DNA of 64,000 bases from Pseudoalteromonas sp. T1lg48 (GTDB lineage: Bacteria > Pseudomonadota > Gammaproteobacteria > Enterobacterales > Alteromonadaceae). The position numbers and the translations under genes are program-made. Shown here in pieces: positions 53,074 through 62,454 of this stretch. The number at the start of each line of letters is the position of its first letter. Within the stretch, counting starts at the first letter, position 1. The notes below the pieces were generated by a model. The model had not been told where the DNA came from and made no database searches. It was given only the letters and a program-made list of their open reading frames with translations. Location of the stretch: the NCBI RefSeq assembly GCF_002964785.1, contig NZ_PQCC01000004.1, positions 124,001 through 188,000 on the forward strand, written 5' to 3'.

Positions 53074-54075
53074 GTGGCTAATCTTTCAACTCTTATCCGC
53101 TATCCGCTGATGGCAAGCGCGGCGCTCGTCTGCATGCTAGTGAGTGATGCCCGTGTAAATGCAGCACACAATATGGATATGAATGACAGCTATGCACTGC
53201 ACACCACAGGCGCGTCAATCGGCTCACAATGGCAACTTAGCAACCCACTTTTTTCAAACAACCCGTTACGTGCGTCCTCTCGCACCCAACTCCCTTATGC
53301 TGCGAAAAGTATCGATGCCCTGGTTGGTGAAAGCATCTCGGGTGGGTCACCGACCTCAAGCAAAAAAGAAGTTAAGTTAAACCCCCAATTCAATTTGCAT
53401 TGCGCCAGTGCAGTGCTCACCATCAACGCCGGCGATACCGCCAAGTTCAACTGTAATAGCCGCATCATTGATGGCTTTAACGGCACGCTTAGACTTTCTT
53501 TAGCCTCTTCGTTACCTGGGGCTAAACTATCACACCGCGAGATTAATGCGGGTATGCCTTTTACCCTTGAAGTGCAGACCAAAAACAAAACCCAATGGGG
53601 TGACTATGTCTTTACCCTCACCGCCCACAAGGATAGCCAACTAAAACAACAGTCGGTGACGCTGAAGATTCTGCCTCCGGGTGTACAAACCTATAGTTTC
53701 AACAATGACGATGAGATGATCATCGCCGACAATGGTGCCACGGCCCAGGAAAGTGAGATTTTTGTTCCCCATCATTTAAGCACCTTCTCTTTGGAGGTGG
53801 ACCTTGCTATTCGCCATAGCTGGCGCAGCGACCTATCCATCCAGCTGGTGTCTCCCAGTGGCAATGTGCATACCTTGCATAACCGCGACGGCGGCTCGGG
53901 CAGCGACATTAATCAGCGTTACCAAATCGAGACCTTTAAAGGCGAAAATGCCTATGGCGCCTGGAAACTTCGTATTATCGACAAGGCACCGGGTAATATT
54001 GGCGAACTACGCAACTGGAAATTGCATTTAGGTGGTTTTCACAGCCAACACCATGCTCAGCGTTCATTACGCTAG
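53074..54075 (+). CDS. Stand-alone P-domain protein without protease domain (copy 2)
   Basis: 333 residues, GTG start in the same context as copy 1 (GGGAGC, 6 bases). Same order: signal peptide, unknown polar part, Ig-like domain (LSLASSLPGAKLSHREINAG), P-domain (LVSPSGNVHTLHNRDGGSGS), basic end QRSLR. Most residues are identical to copy 1 with scattered conservative changes, so both have stayed under selection since the duplication. No catalytic Asp/His/Ser triad. Its stop touches the stop of the convergent HD-GYP gene with no space and no terminator between. Confidence 0.85.
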   Translation: MANLSTLIRYPLMASAALVCMLVSDARVNAAHNMDMNDSYALHTTGASIGSQWQLSNPLFSNNPLRASSRTQLPYAAKSIDALVGESISGGSPTSSKKEVKLNPQFNLHCASAVLTINAGDTAKFNCNSRIIDGFNGTLRLSLASSLPGAKLSHREINAGMPFTLEVQTKNKTQWGDYVFTLTAHKDSQLKQQSVTLKILPPGVQTYSFNNDDEMIIADNGATAQESEIFVPHHLSTFSLEVDLAIRHSWRSDLSIQLVSPSGNVHTLHNRDGGSGSDINQRYQIETFKGENAYGAWKLRIIDKAPGNIGELRNWKLHLGGFHSQHHAQRSLR

Positions 54076-57000
54076 TCAACAAAGGTAATCGTTAATATCT
54101 ATGTCGTCGATTTGCTCGGCCAAAAGAAATTGCTTGGCGTAGGCGAGATACACGCCCTCGGTTAAAAATAAATTAAACAAGTCCCGATCGATGTGCTCAT
54201 CATCGACCATAAACTTCATGATCCGCAATGCCTGTGACAGCGTCTTAGCCTCTTTGTAGGGCCTGTCGTTGGCGGTAAGCGCCTCGAAAATATCGGCAAT
54301 AGCCATGATTTTTGCCGGCAATGACATTTGTTCAGCGCTTAATCCTCTTGGGTACCCCTTGCCATCGAGTTTCTCATGATGACCACCGGCATACTCCGGC
54401 ACCCGAGCCAGATCCTGGGGTAACGGCAAAGTCTCGAGCATGCGTATGGTGGTGGTGATATGCTCATTAATAATGTACCTGTCCTCATCGGTCAAGGTAC
54501 CGCGAGTAATACTTAAATTGGTGAGTTCACCCAGGTTTTGCTTGTTCTCAGGCACCTTCATATTAAAGCCAAAGCCCTTATCTCGGGCGGCAATATCACG
54601 TTGTCGTTTATAAATATGTTCCGGTTTATCACACAGCACCGCCTCATAGCCCGGTGTAAAAGGGTCAAAGTCTTCCATATGGCGCTGCTCCGCCGGCGAC
54701 AACCCCACTCTATCGCTAAGATTACGATACCAGGTACGCTTGCTAATGCGGTGCAAGCGGTCAATGTCTTCATCTGACATGGCTTCACCGCCAATGTTGC
54801 AATGAGCGATAAACTCGAAGTCGTCGATAAGCTCTTGGCGCTGCTGCTGCCACCTGGCGGCCAGTTTATCTTTGTCCTCTGGGCATGTCTGCACCGCCTC
54901 AAGGTATTCAATTTCGGCATCACGCAACAGCACCTCAAAGCGCATTCGTAATTCATGAATGCGGTTATAGATGCACTCCAGCTTGGAGCCTTTATCTACG
55001 ATATGCTCAGGGGTGGTTATCTTACCGCAATCATGTAGCCAGGCCGCCACCTCAAATTCACGCCATTGCTCCTCGGAGCGAAAACGAAAATCGGCAAAGA
55101 CCTCGGTTTGACTATCATGGGCATGTCGGGCCAGCATCAAGGCAAGCTCCGGCACCCGGGCACAGTGACCGCCGGTGTAAGGTGATTTTTCATCTATGGC
55201 TTGCGCTATTAGCTGAATAAAGGAATCGAGCAGCTCTTTTTGTCCCGCTTCAAATTCACAAATGGACTCAGACATGTTGACCAGGGATTTTGAAAGCTGA
55301 TGGATTTCCTCAATATGTGAGGACACGTAATGCACCTCGTTATAGTTGCGGTGGCTGATCTTTTGGTTTTCTTCAATCAAACGCTGGATGGGGCTGGCCA
55401 TAGAGCGCGCCAATTGGGTGATTAGCAAAAGTACCAGGGCCAGTACCGCCAAAGTCACCACAATGGCATCACGTACATATTTATTAAGCTGGGCAAAGGC
55501 CTCCTGCTCACTGACCAAAAACGCCAAATACTCGCGACTGTCCTCGTTGATAAGGCCAGCGATGGCGGTTACATAAATAAGATAGTCTTCACCGTCGATG
55601 GCGATGCTGTGTAACCTGTTATGACTGTTGCCATCTTTGGCTAAGGCTAAAATCTTGGGTGACGGCACCTGAGTGAGCGCTTTAGAGCCCCGCACGCCCT
55701 GCCCTTCGAAACGCAGCCACTTACGCTCTAAAGTATTCAGCAGTTGCGGTTCGAGTGCATTTTGGGCGCGATCGATTAGAGGAATAAGCGGTGCTATCTC
55801 CTTGCGCACAAAATGATGTAGGCCAAACTCGGTTCGTCCCTTGAAGTCTTCTACCTCGGCGCTGCGGTGCAAGGTATCGATAAAAAAGTACTTTTCTATG
55901 TATTGCAGCACCACCTTGAGGTCGAACACCACATCAACCTCTCCCCGCTCCAAGGCACGCATGGCCGCGAGGGTATCATCGTATTCGATAAACTCCGCCT
56001 GCGGCAGTTGCTGGCGCAAAAAACGAGTAATAGCATAACCTTTTTGCGCGGCAATGCGCTTGCTTGCCAAGGCCGAGAGTTTCGGCGTCGCTGCCAAGCT
56101 AGGATCATCGGTGGCAAACACCACTTCGGGTGCATAATAAGGCCCGGCAAAGGCACCAAACTGCTGGCGCTGTTCGGTCTTCATCAGCCCCAGCAACATA
56201 TCAATTTGTCCCTGCTGTAGCTGTGTAATTAGCTCAGGAAAGCTATAGCCGTTGATCAGTTGCAGCTCAAGACCGAGCATGGCGGCGATCAGCTGCATAT
56301 GTTCCAGACCATATCCGCGCGGTTGCCCTGACAGGTTATATTCAAACGGCGGGTAGTCGTCCATCACCCCCACTCTGAGCGTGCCTATGCTATCCATTAC
56401 AGCCAGCTCGTCGACCGACAGAGGGATTTTTTCACTCGGGGCAATAACCGGCTCTTCGCTGCCAAGACGTTGCGCTCGCAGTACCCCGTTGCCATCGAAC
56501 ATATAGGCCTGCGCGCCCTGTTGGTAACCGTCAACGGCCATATATTGAGCCAACGAGGATAAAATAATGGTGGTGCCAAATACATCCCCTTGCTCACTTT
56601 TAATCGAGTAACTGCTGCCGGGCTGACCGACAAAGCTAAACATGTAGGGTGGCATTTTATGCACAGATTCGCTGCCCGCCTCCTTAAACCAAGGCCGAGC
56701 CGTGGCATTATATTGGGTGCTCTGAACCTCACTGTGACGGATACTCAGGTCGCTGTTAAGATAGCTAATGGTTTGCTCGCGCCCTGCGGTGGCGTCTGTC
56801 ACCCGTAACAACACCCAGCGATCACTTGGGGCCGCTCCCCACACCTGACGCAGACCCAGTGCAGACTCTAAATTGGACAGCTCAAGATAATCACCATTAG
56901 CAAAGCCGATAAACAAGGAAAACACCTTGGGATTGCCCTCTAATAGAGAACTCAATGCCAGCAATTGCTGTTTTGACGGTACCTCGGCGCTAAGCTGGCG

Positions 57001-57258
57001 ATCGCCGAAACTGTGCTTAAGTGTTCGGGCGAGACTAATGGCGCTACGCTCTTGTAGCAACGCCTGCTCACTGCTGCTTGCGGCAATGGCATGAAACTTA
57101 TCCTGGGCGCTGCTTTTAGCGAGGTTATTACTGAATACAAACTGCAGGCTAATGGCCACCAAGGCGGTAAAGGCGCAGGCCACGACAAAAGAGGTGATCA
57201 GGGTGACACGTATGGTAAAGCGTGTTCTTTTTGGTATAACGTCCATGAGGTTAAGCAT
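54076..57258 (-). CDS. Membrane HD-GYP receptor with dCache-like and solute-binding domains
   Basis: 1060 residues. Transmembrane helix near 15-40, a periplasmic dCache-like part (about 45-280), then a family-3 solute-binding module (TLRVGVMDDYPPFEYNLSGQ to about 520), a second extracellular stretch, a transmembrane helix near 600 (AIVVTLAVLALVLLLITQLA) and a HAMP-like linker. The C-terminal HD-GYP phosphodiesterase has AAWLHDCGKITTPEHIVDKG, a long insertion (about 150 residues) and GGHHEKLDGKGYPRGLS, so the metal-binding and GYP residues are present. It should degrade c-di-GMP in response to an amino-acid-like ligand. Start may be 57258 or the in-frame ATG at 57246. Confidence 0.9.
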   Translation of the reverse strand: MLNLMDVIPKRTRFTIRVTLITSFVVACAFTALVAISLQFVFSNNLAKSSAQDKFHAIAASSSEQALLQERSAISLARTLKHSFGDRQLSAEVPSKQQLLALSSLLEGNPKVFSLFIGFANGDYLELSNLESALGLRQVWGAAPSDRWVLLRVTDATAGREQTISYLNSDLSIRHSEVQSTQYNATARPWFKEAGSESVHKMPPYMFSFVGQPGSSYSIKSEQGDVFGTTIILSSLAQYMAVDGYQQGAQAYMFDGNGVLRAQRLGSEEPVIAPSEKIPLSVDELAVMDSIGTLRVGVMDDYPPFEYNLSGQPRGYGLEHMQLIAAMLGLELQLINGYSFPELITQLQQGQIDMLLGLMKTEQRQQFGAFAGPYYAPEVVFATDDPSLAATPKLSALASKRIAAQKGYAITRFLRQQLPQAEFIEYDDTLAAMRALERGEVDVVFDLKVVLQYIEKYFFIDTLHRSAEVEDFKGRTEFGLHHFVRKEIAPLIPLIDRAQNALEPQLLNTLERKWLRFEGQGVRGSKALTQVPSPKILALAKDGNSHNRLHSIAIDGEDYLIYVTAIAGLINEDSREYLAFLVSEQEAFAQLNKYVRDAIVVTLAVLALVLLLITQLARSMASPIQRLIEENQKISHRNYNEVHYVSSHIEEIHQLSKSLVNMSESICEFEAGQKELLDSFIQLIAQAIDEKSPYTGGHCARVPELALMLARHAHDSQTEVFADFRFRSEEQWREFEVAAWLHDCGKITTPEHIVDKGSKLECIYNRIHELRMRFEVLLRDAEIEYLEAVQTCPEDKDKLAARWQQQRQELIDDFEFIAHCNIGGEAMSDEDIDRLHRISKRTWYRNLSDRVGLSPAEQRHMEDFDPFTPGYEAVLCDKPEHIYKRQRDIAARDKGFGFNMKVPENKQNLGELTNLSITRGTLTDEDRYIINEHITTTIRMLETLPLPQDLARVPEYAGGHHEKLDGKGYPRGLSAEQMSLPAKIMAIADIFEALTANDRPYKEAKTLSQALRIMKFMVDDEHIDRDLFNLFLTEGVYLAYAKQFLLAEQIDDIDINDYLC

Positions 57259-57349
57259 TCCGCGCAGTTTATAATGTGCTAGGTAAAGCTTAATACATAT
57301 TTCAATTTTTACTGTAAAATCAGAGCCTACTGAGCCTTACTTGGGTATT

Positions 57350-58195
57350 TTACGGTTTTTTATCGGGATCCTCAGCGCCGCTGTATTTGTCGATAATATC
57401 CTCAAGTGAGCCGCTCGTTTGCAACTGACTAAGCAGCCGATTGGTGTACATCATATTAATCTTGCCGCTATCGGTGCGCGGAAAGCGAAACTGATAAGGG
57501 GTGCTGTGTACCTTGAAACTGGACTTGACTAAATTCTTTGCTATGTGCGGATTCTTGGCAGCCAAATAATCAAATACCCGCTCGGCCATCACCACAGCCT
57601 CAACACCACCATGCTCAGCGTCTTGCAGCGCTTTTATCATATTTAAGTCGCTGTAAAAGTTTTTCCGGGTCAGCTGCGCTTGGGCAAACAGGGGATCGAG
57701 ACTCGGATACACATATTCATAGCGCCCCGCAACCACCAGCGGCCGCTCTTTGGCTTGCGAGAAGGCGACAAGCTCTTCAAGGCTCGAAAATGGATGGTCA
57801 GCGTCCTCACGCAGTATTAAAACATCATGGATGTAGGCGATGGGCTGACTCCAATAGTAGTTGTCTTCGTCTTTACACCAGTTTTGCGAATCAAATAGAA
57901 AATCCAGTTGCCCCTCGGCAAGGAGTTTTATGGATTGGCGGGCATAGGGAGCGGCAACATAGGCATGATCACTGGTGCGGTTCAGTGCCCTGAGCATATC
58001 TGGAATAATGCCCTGCATGGGTTCAGCGGCGATGCTAAAGGGAGGAAAATGATCCGGGTAGGCACCCTTGAGTTCATGGGCATAGCAGGTAGCAGTACCC
58101 AGTAAGACTAACCACAAAAATAGCGCTCTCAACACCCTAGTCACCCTTTCCTGATTGCCACCGACAATGGGAGTTAATGTGCCGGTCATGCACAA
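57350..58195 (-). CDS. Periplasmic family-3 solute-binding protein
   Basis: Up to 281 residues. The signal peptide (VLRALFLWLVLLGTATCYAH) begins about residue 21, so the true start may be one of the GTG/TTG codons near 58144-58132 rather than the ATG at 58195; GGAAAGG stands just before these. The mature part has the binding-protein pattern (KGAYPDHFPPFSIAAEPMQG, LLAEGQLDFLFDSQNW). No ABC transporter genes are near. It lies 91 bp upstream of, and on the same strand as, the HD-GYP receptor that has its own binding module, so the two may act in one sensing pathway. Orphan sensory binding protein is the best guess. Confidence 0.78.
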   Translation of the reverse strand: MCMTGTLTPIVGGNQERVTRVLRALFLWLVLLGTATCYAHELKGAYPDHFPPFSIAAEPMQGIIPDMLRALNRTSDHAYVAAPYARQSIKLLAEGQLDFLFDSQNWCKDEDNYYWSQPIAYIHDVLILREDADHPFSSLEELVAFSQAKERPLVVAGRYEYVYPSLDPLFAQAQLTRKNFYSDLNMIKALQDAEHGGVEAVVMAERVFDYLAAKNPHIAKNLVKSSFKVHSTPYQFRFPRTDSGKINMMYTNRLLSQLQTSGSLEDIIDKYSGAEDPDKKP

Positions 58196-58287
58196 AGTAT
58201 ATCCCCAATTATCAGACCCTTACCTAGATTTATGCTAGGCGAGAATGGGGCGATTGTCCACCGCCATCGGGCATTATAAGGCACAAA

Positions 58288-58311
58288 AAAAGCGGCGCTT
58301 AGGCCGCTTTT
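58288..58311. terminator. Terminator downstream of asd
   Basis: AAAAGCGGC and GCCGCTTTT arms with a 6-base loop. It is 15 bp past the asd stop on the minus strand, where it ends in a T-run. Confidence 0.8.
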
Positions 58312-58325
58312 CAGGATTCATTGGT

Positions 58326-59435
58326 TTATCCGCAGATGATCCGCAACATGCGGCGCAGCGGCTCGGCGGCGCCCCACAAGAGTTGGTCGCCCACGGTAAA
58401 GGCGCTGATGTACTTCGGCCCCATGCTCAATTTACGAATACGGCCAACAGGGATACGCAGGGTTCCCGCCACATTCACCGGCGTGAGCTCCTTGCTCGAA
58501 GCCTCTCTGTCATTGGCGATCACCTCAACCCAGTCGTTATGGGCACCAAGGATCTCTTCAATCTCGCTGACGCTGATATCTTCGCGTAACTTGATGGTTA
58601 AGGCTTGGGCATGACAACGCATCATGCCGACGCGCACACACAGACCATCAACGGGAATAGGCTGTTTACTGGAGCCCAGAATTTTATTGGCTTCAACCTC
58701 GGCTTTCCATTCTTCCTTACTCTGACCCGACGGCATGGGTACATCAATCCAGGGGATCAAGCTGCCAGCCAGCGGCACACCGAACTGGTCGCAGGCCAAG
58801 GAGCCATCTTGCATTTTAGTCGCCACCTTTTTATCTATATCGAGAATAGCGGCACTTGGGTCTTGCACCTGGTCGGCCACCACATCATGGAGTTGCCCCA
58901 TTTGCACGAGCAGCTCTTTCATGTTGCGGGCACCGGCACCGGAAGCCGCCTGGTAGGTCATGGGGCTGACCCATTCGATCAAATCGCGTTCAAACAATCC
59001 GCCCAGGGCTAATAACATTAAGGAAACGGTACAGTTACCGCCGACAAAGGTTTTTACGCCCTGCTCCAGGCCTTGCTCGATCACGTCCTTATTTACCGGA
59101 TCGAGCACAATAATGCTTTCATCGCTCATGCGCAGTGCCGAGGCGGCATCGATCCAATAGCCCTGCCAACCCTTATCACGCAGGCTTTGGTAAACTTCAT
59201 GGGTGTAATCGCCACCCTGACAGGTCAATATGATGTCCATTTGTGCCAGCGCCTCAAGATCATAGGCACTTTGCAACGGCTTAGGGGTACCAGCAATGTC
59301 CGGGCCCAACTGGCCGGTTTGCGAGGTGGTAAAAAAGGTCACGTCAATATGCGCAAAGTCCTGCTCTTGTTGCATGCGCTCAAGCAGTACGGAGCCAACC
59401 ATACCGCGCCAGCCGACTAGGCCTACTTTTTTCAT
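58326..59435 (-). CDS. asd: Aspartate-semialdehyde dehydrogenase
   Basis: 369 residues (E. coli Asd 367). Converts aspartyl phosphate to aspartate semialdehyde with NADPH, the branch point to lysine/diaminopimelate, threonine and methionine; cytoplasmic. NADP-binding [18 protein letters not shown] at the N-terminus, catalytic C135 in [11 protein letters not shown], and the conserved [20 protein letters not shown] and [15 protein letters not shown] end, all of the gammaproteobacterial Asd type. Single gene, flanked by terminators. No oddities. Confidence 0.97.
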   Translation of the reverse strand: MKKVGLVGWRGMVGSVLLERMQQEQDFAHIDVTFFTTSQTGQLGPDIAGTPKPLQSAYDLEALAQMDIILTCQGGDYTHEVYQSLRDKGWQGYWIDAASALRMSDESIIVLDPVNKDVIEQGLEQGVKTFVGGNCTVSLMLLALGGLFERDLIEWVSPMTYQAASGAGARNMKELLVQMGQLHDVVADQVQDPSAAILDIDKKVATKMQDGSLACDQFGVPLAGSLIPWIDVPMPSGQSKEEWKAEVEANKILGSSKQPIPVDGLCVRVGMMRCHAQALTIKLREDISVSEIEEILGAHNDWVEVIANDREASSKELTPVNVAGTLRIPVGRIRKLSMGPKYISAFTVGDQLLWGAAEPLRRMLRIICG

Positions 59436-59612
59436 TACTTTTTCCTTTTGAAAAATAAGTTCAACATATTGCGTGAGTCCCCTAAGTGTATACCTAGGTA
59501 TGGGCTGACAATAACACTGCTTGGCGCTTTACTCTAGTGGCAGGACTACAACTTAAATTTATTTCATATATTGGGCGGGTTTTTACGCCTGTGACAAGGC
59601 TTCGGGCATAAA

Positions 59613-59640
59613 AAAACCCAGCAACTGCTGGGTTTTTAAT
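59613..59640. terminator. Terminator between TonB receptor and asd
   Basis: AAAACCCAGC, loop AACT, GCTGGGTTTT, with T-rich flanks on both strands. It ends the TonB receptor gene on the minus strand 15 bp after its stop. Confidence 0.88.
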
Positions 59641-59654
59641 TTTGGTGCTAAGGG

Positions 59655-62378
59655 TTAGAATTCGTAAGCGAAGTCTAAGCTAAACTCCATCGGCTTTTCA
59701 CTTTCGCGGATCAGCACATCGTTTTGTTCCACTTCAAAGTCTTGTCCAAGCATGTTCTTGGCTTTGAACGTCACCGTGGTGTTAAACGTTGGGTAGTAGC
59801 TGTATACCAAATCGAGGGAGTGCATTGGCTGCTCGTAAGCATCATCAAAGTTGTTCACGCCCGCGGCGAGAATACGGTCACCGAATACGTTGTAAATCAG
59901 TGATGCTTGATGCATGCCGTTGTGCGAGTCATAGTTTAACTGCAAGTTAGCAACATACTCAGAGTGACCTGTCATGCGGCGCTTAAGATTAGTCAAGTCG
60001 CCACGTTGTGATTCCAAGATTTCTACTTCTGAATCACTCACCGTCAGGTTACCCGAGGTGAAGAAGGCACCACCGAGCAAATCACTGTGCAATTCGGTTA
60101 ACCACTCCGCCTCAATACCATAGACATAGGCGTTATCGGCGTTATCAAATTGCAGTGTGAAGCGGCCATCGCTTTCGGTCAACAAGGCTTCAATCGGCTT
60201 ATCTATATCCTTATAGAAGGCACCCACAGAGTAGTTATCGCCGTTGTCCATGTAGAATTCAACACGGGCATCGAAGTTGTCCAGGTGGCTCGACTTCAAG
60301 AACGGATTACCCAATGTACGATAATCGGTTAATGGGTCCTGGAACTGTACCGGACTCAGTTCACGCAAGTCTGGACGAACTACAGTACGACCATAACCAA
60401 AGCGCAGTTGGTAACCCTCTTGACTGTAAGTCATAGACAGTGACGAGAAGTACTCGTCTTCCATCACGGTTGCCTGCTCAATGGCTTCAGCACTTAGCTT
60501 GTCTTCAAGTAGGGCTGGGTCAAACGCCGAGCGTGAGAACGCCAACGCCACTTGACGGAAGTCTTCATAGCGTACACCGCCACTTAAACGCCAGTCTTCG
60601 GCGAACGTTAGATCGAATGAGCCATAGTAAGCATCAATCATCTGCGCCGCGAGGTAATCGTCTGCAGTTGGCTCTTGGAACAACAACTCGACTTCGGTGT
60701 TGTCAACTACGCTGTCATCCTTGAAAAAGCTACCAATAGACAGTGCTTCTTCTTCCGATTGCGCCAACTCTAACGACTGCGTTTGACCAAAACGGTAGTT
60801 AAAGAAGTCGGTACGATAATCACGGGTTTTCTCAATGAAGTAACCGCCACCAGCCAACTCAAGGTTGCCGCCTTCAAAGTAGAATGCCCTATTAACATTC
60901 ACACCCCAGTTCTCAACCTTGTCTTCTAAATCGACAAAGCGATACAGATAAGGGTTACCACCCAGACTGCCGTTATAGAAGGTACGCTTGTACTGGCCAT
61001 TTTCATACTCATCACGAACCGTCACTTCCAGCTCACCTGGGATTTCCGTGGTTGCTTCTGAGTCGGTGTATTGCCAATCAATGCCAATACCCGATAAAAA
61101 GCCCCAATCCAGGTTATGCATTCCGCGCAGTTGAAGAATATCGAGTTCACGCTCTTCAAACGAGGTGAGATGGCTACGCTGCAGCTGACCATCGGCAATA
61201 CTCAAAGACTTAGACGGCTCCTGGTACAGTGATACCGAGGCTTCGTCTTCGCTATCGCGTAGCTTCATGTAGGTCGCGGTAAGATCGTGACCGTCAAGCT
61301 TATAACCAAGGTTCACCGAGGTATTCAACTTAACATTATGCTTGGTTGATACTTTTTTATCCGAGGCCGAGTAACAAGTGAAATCGTCTTGTGAACATGT
61401 AAATTCTGACGCATCGACAGAAGACAGTACCGCACTGAATTGCTCTGAGTTAGACCATTCGTTTTCGTAAGCAACCGAGGTTAAAAACCCGAATGAACCG
61501 CCCAAGCCGAACAGGTCATCGAAGCGGTCGCCATAGACGGCCTTCACATCGAAGTCCGGATCCAGGCTTTCTTCTTCCAGGCCAAAATCACGAGGCAGGG
61601 CTTTAGTTAATTGCTTATTGATTGCAATGGCAGCGTCCTGGCCAATATCGGAACCCAGACGTTGTGACTCGATTTCGCGAATATTACGAATTGAGATATC
61701 CGACAAACCGTTCACATAGGTATTAAGCGCATCTTTAACCGAGATCGGCATGGCACGTGTACCGTCATCGGTACCTAACCAATCATCATCACCGCCGCTG
61801 TAGGTGTAGCCCTCATCGTTGGTGTCCTTATAGGCTGCACCAATTTCGAATTTAAACACCATATCGCTGGGAATACTCTTGGTGCGGATATTTACGTCAC
61901 CACCACCAAAGGCGGCGGGCATATTCGGTGAATAGGCCTTTTGCACTGCCAGTGATTCGATAATGCTCGATGGGAAGATATCCAAAGGGATAACGTTACG
62001 GGTCAAGTCTGGACTTGGTACCGTCGCGCCATTTAAGCGTACACTTGAATAACGCTCACCCAGACCACGTACGTAAATAAACTTATCATTTACCAGAGAC
62101 AGGCCGGTTACACGGCGTAGCGCCGATGCCGCATCGCTGTCGCCGGTACGGGAGATTTGCTCTGAGCCCATGATATCGGCAACGAATGCCTGATTTTTAC
62201 GCTCCTCAATTACCGCACTGGCGCTCCCTTTCAAGCGTGTCCCAGTGGCCACAACTTCCTCGATGGCATCTTCATTAATCACATCTTCTGCATCAGCTGC
62301 GTAAGAGGAAAAAGAAGAGAAAAGCGAGAGCATGGATAAAGTAATTAAGTTCGCTTTAAACTGCTTATAATGTTTCAT
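59655..62378 (-). CDS. TonB-dependent outer-membrane receptor
   Basis: 907 residues. Signal peptide MKHYKQFKANLITLSMLSLF..., a TonB-box-like EEVVATGTRLKG, plug domain (ALRRVTGLSLVNDKFIYVRG, ERYSSVRLNGATVPSPD, AFGGGDVNIRTKSIP) and a beta barrel ending in the aromatic FSLDFAYEF. The plug is of the TonB receptor type with RGLGERYSS seen in many marine receptors for large substrates. No carboxypeptidase-like front. The gene lies 76 bp downstream of the beta-helix lipoprotein gene on the same strand, so the two probably act together at the outer membrane. Substrate unknown. Confidence 0.92.
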   Translation of the reverse strand: MKHYKQFKANLITLSMLSLFSSFSSYAADAEDVINEDAIEEVVATGTRLKGSASAVIEERKNQAFVADIMGSEQISRTGDSDAASALRRVTGLSLVNDKFIYVRGLGERYSSVRLNGATVPSPDLTRNVIPLDIFPSSIIESLAVQKAYSPNMPAAFGGGDVNIRTKSIPSDMVFKFEIGAAYKDTNDEGYTYSGGDDDWLGTDDGTRAMPISVKDALNTYVNGLSDISIRNIREIESQRLGSDIGQDAAIAINKQLTKALPRDFGLEEESLDPDFDVKAVYGDRFDDLFGLGGSFGFLTSVAYENEWSNSEQFSAVLSSVDASEFTCSQDDFTCYSASDKKVSTKHNVKLNTSVNLGYKLDGHDLTATYMKLRDSEDEASVSLYQEPSKSLSIADGQLQRSHLTSFEERELDILQLRGMHNLDWGFLSGIGIDWQYTDSEATTEIPGELEVTVRDEYENGQYKRTFYNGSLGGNPYLYRFVDLEDKVENWGVNVNRAFYFEGGNLELAGGGYFIEKTRDYRTDFFNYRFGQTQSLELAQSEEEALSIGSFFKDDSVVDNTEVELLFQEPTADDYLAAQMIDAYYGSFDLTFAEDWRLSGGVRYEDFRQVALAFSRSAFDPALLEDKLSAEAIEQATVMEDEYFSSLSMTYSQEGYQLRFGYGRTVVRPDLRELSPVQFQDPLTDYRTLGNPFLKSSHLDNFDARVEFYMDNGDNYSVGAFYKDIDKPIEALLTESDGRFTLQFDNADNAYVYGIEAEWLTELHSDLLGGAFFTSGNLTVSDSEVEILESQRGDLTNLKRRMTGHSEYVANLQLNYDSHNGMHQASLIYNVFGDRILAAGVNNFDDAYEQPMHSLDLVYSYYPTFNTTVTFKAKNMLGQDFEVEQNDVLIRESEKPMEFSLDFAYEF

Positions 62379-62411
62379 AATTTCATCCTCTAAACCGAAA
62401 ATTCCTTGAAC

Positions 62412-62436
62412 AAAGGCGCCGAAGCGCCTTTTTTTA
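62412..62436 (-). promoter_or_regulatory. Intercistronic hairpin between lipoprotein and TonB receptor genes
   Basis: On the minus strand AAGGCGC, loop TTCG, GCGCCTT with a run of A before and only three T after. It could be a leaky terminator or processing site setting the ratio of the two products. Confidence 0.5.
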
Positions 62437-62454
62437 CATCAGAACTGGTCTAGA

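Larger units (their letters stand above)
46027..57258. repeat. Segmental duplication, copy 2 (paired with 40530-45860)
   Basis: Begins in the upstream region at about 46027 and contains S8 copy 2, an additional S8 gene (50149-52935), the P-domain gene copy 2 and the intact HD-GYP gene. Similarity to copy 1 runs through the S8 and P-domain genes and the HD-GYP 3' end; how far it extends into the HD-GYP gene cannot be told because copy 1 is decayed. Confidence 0.8.
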
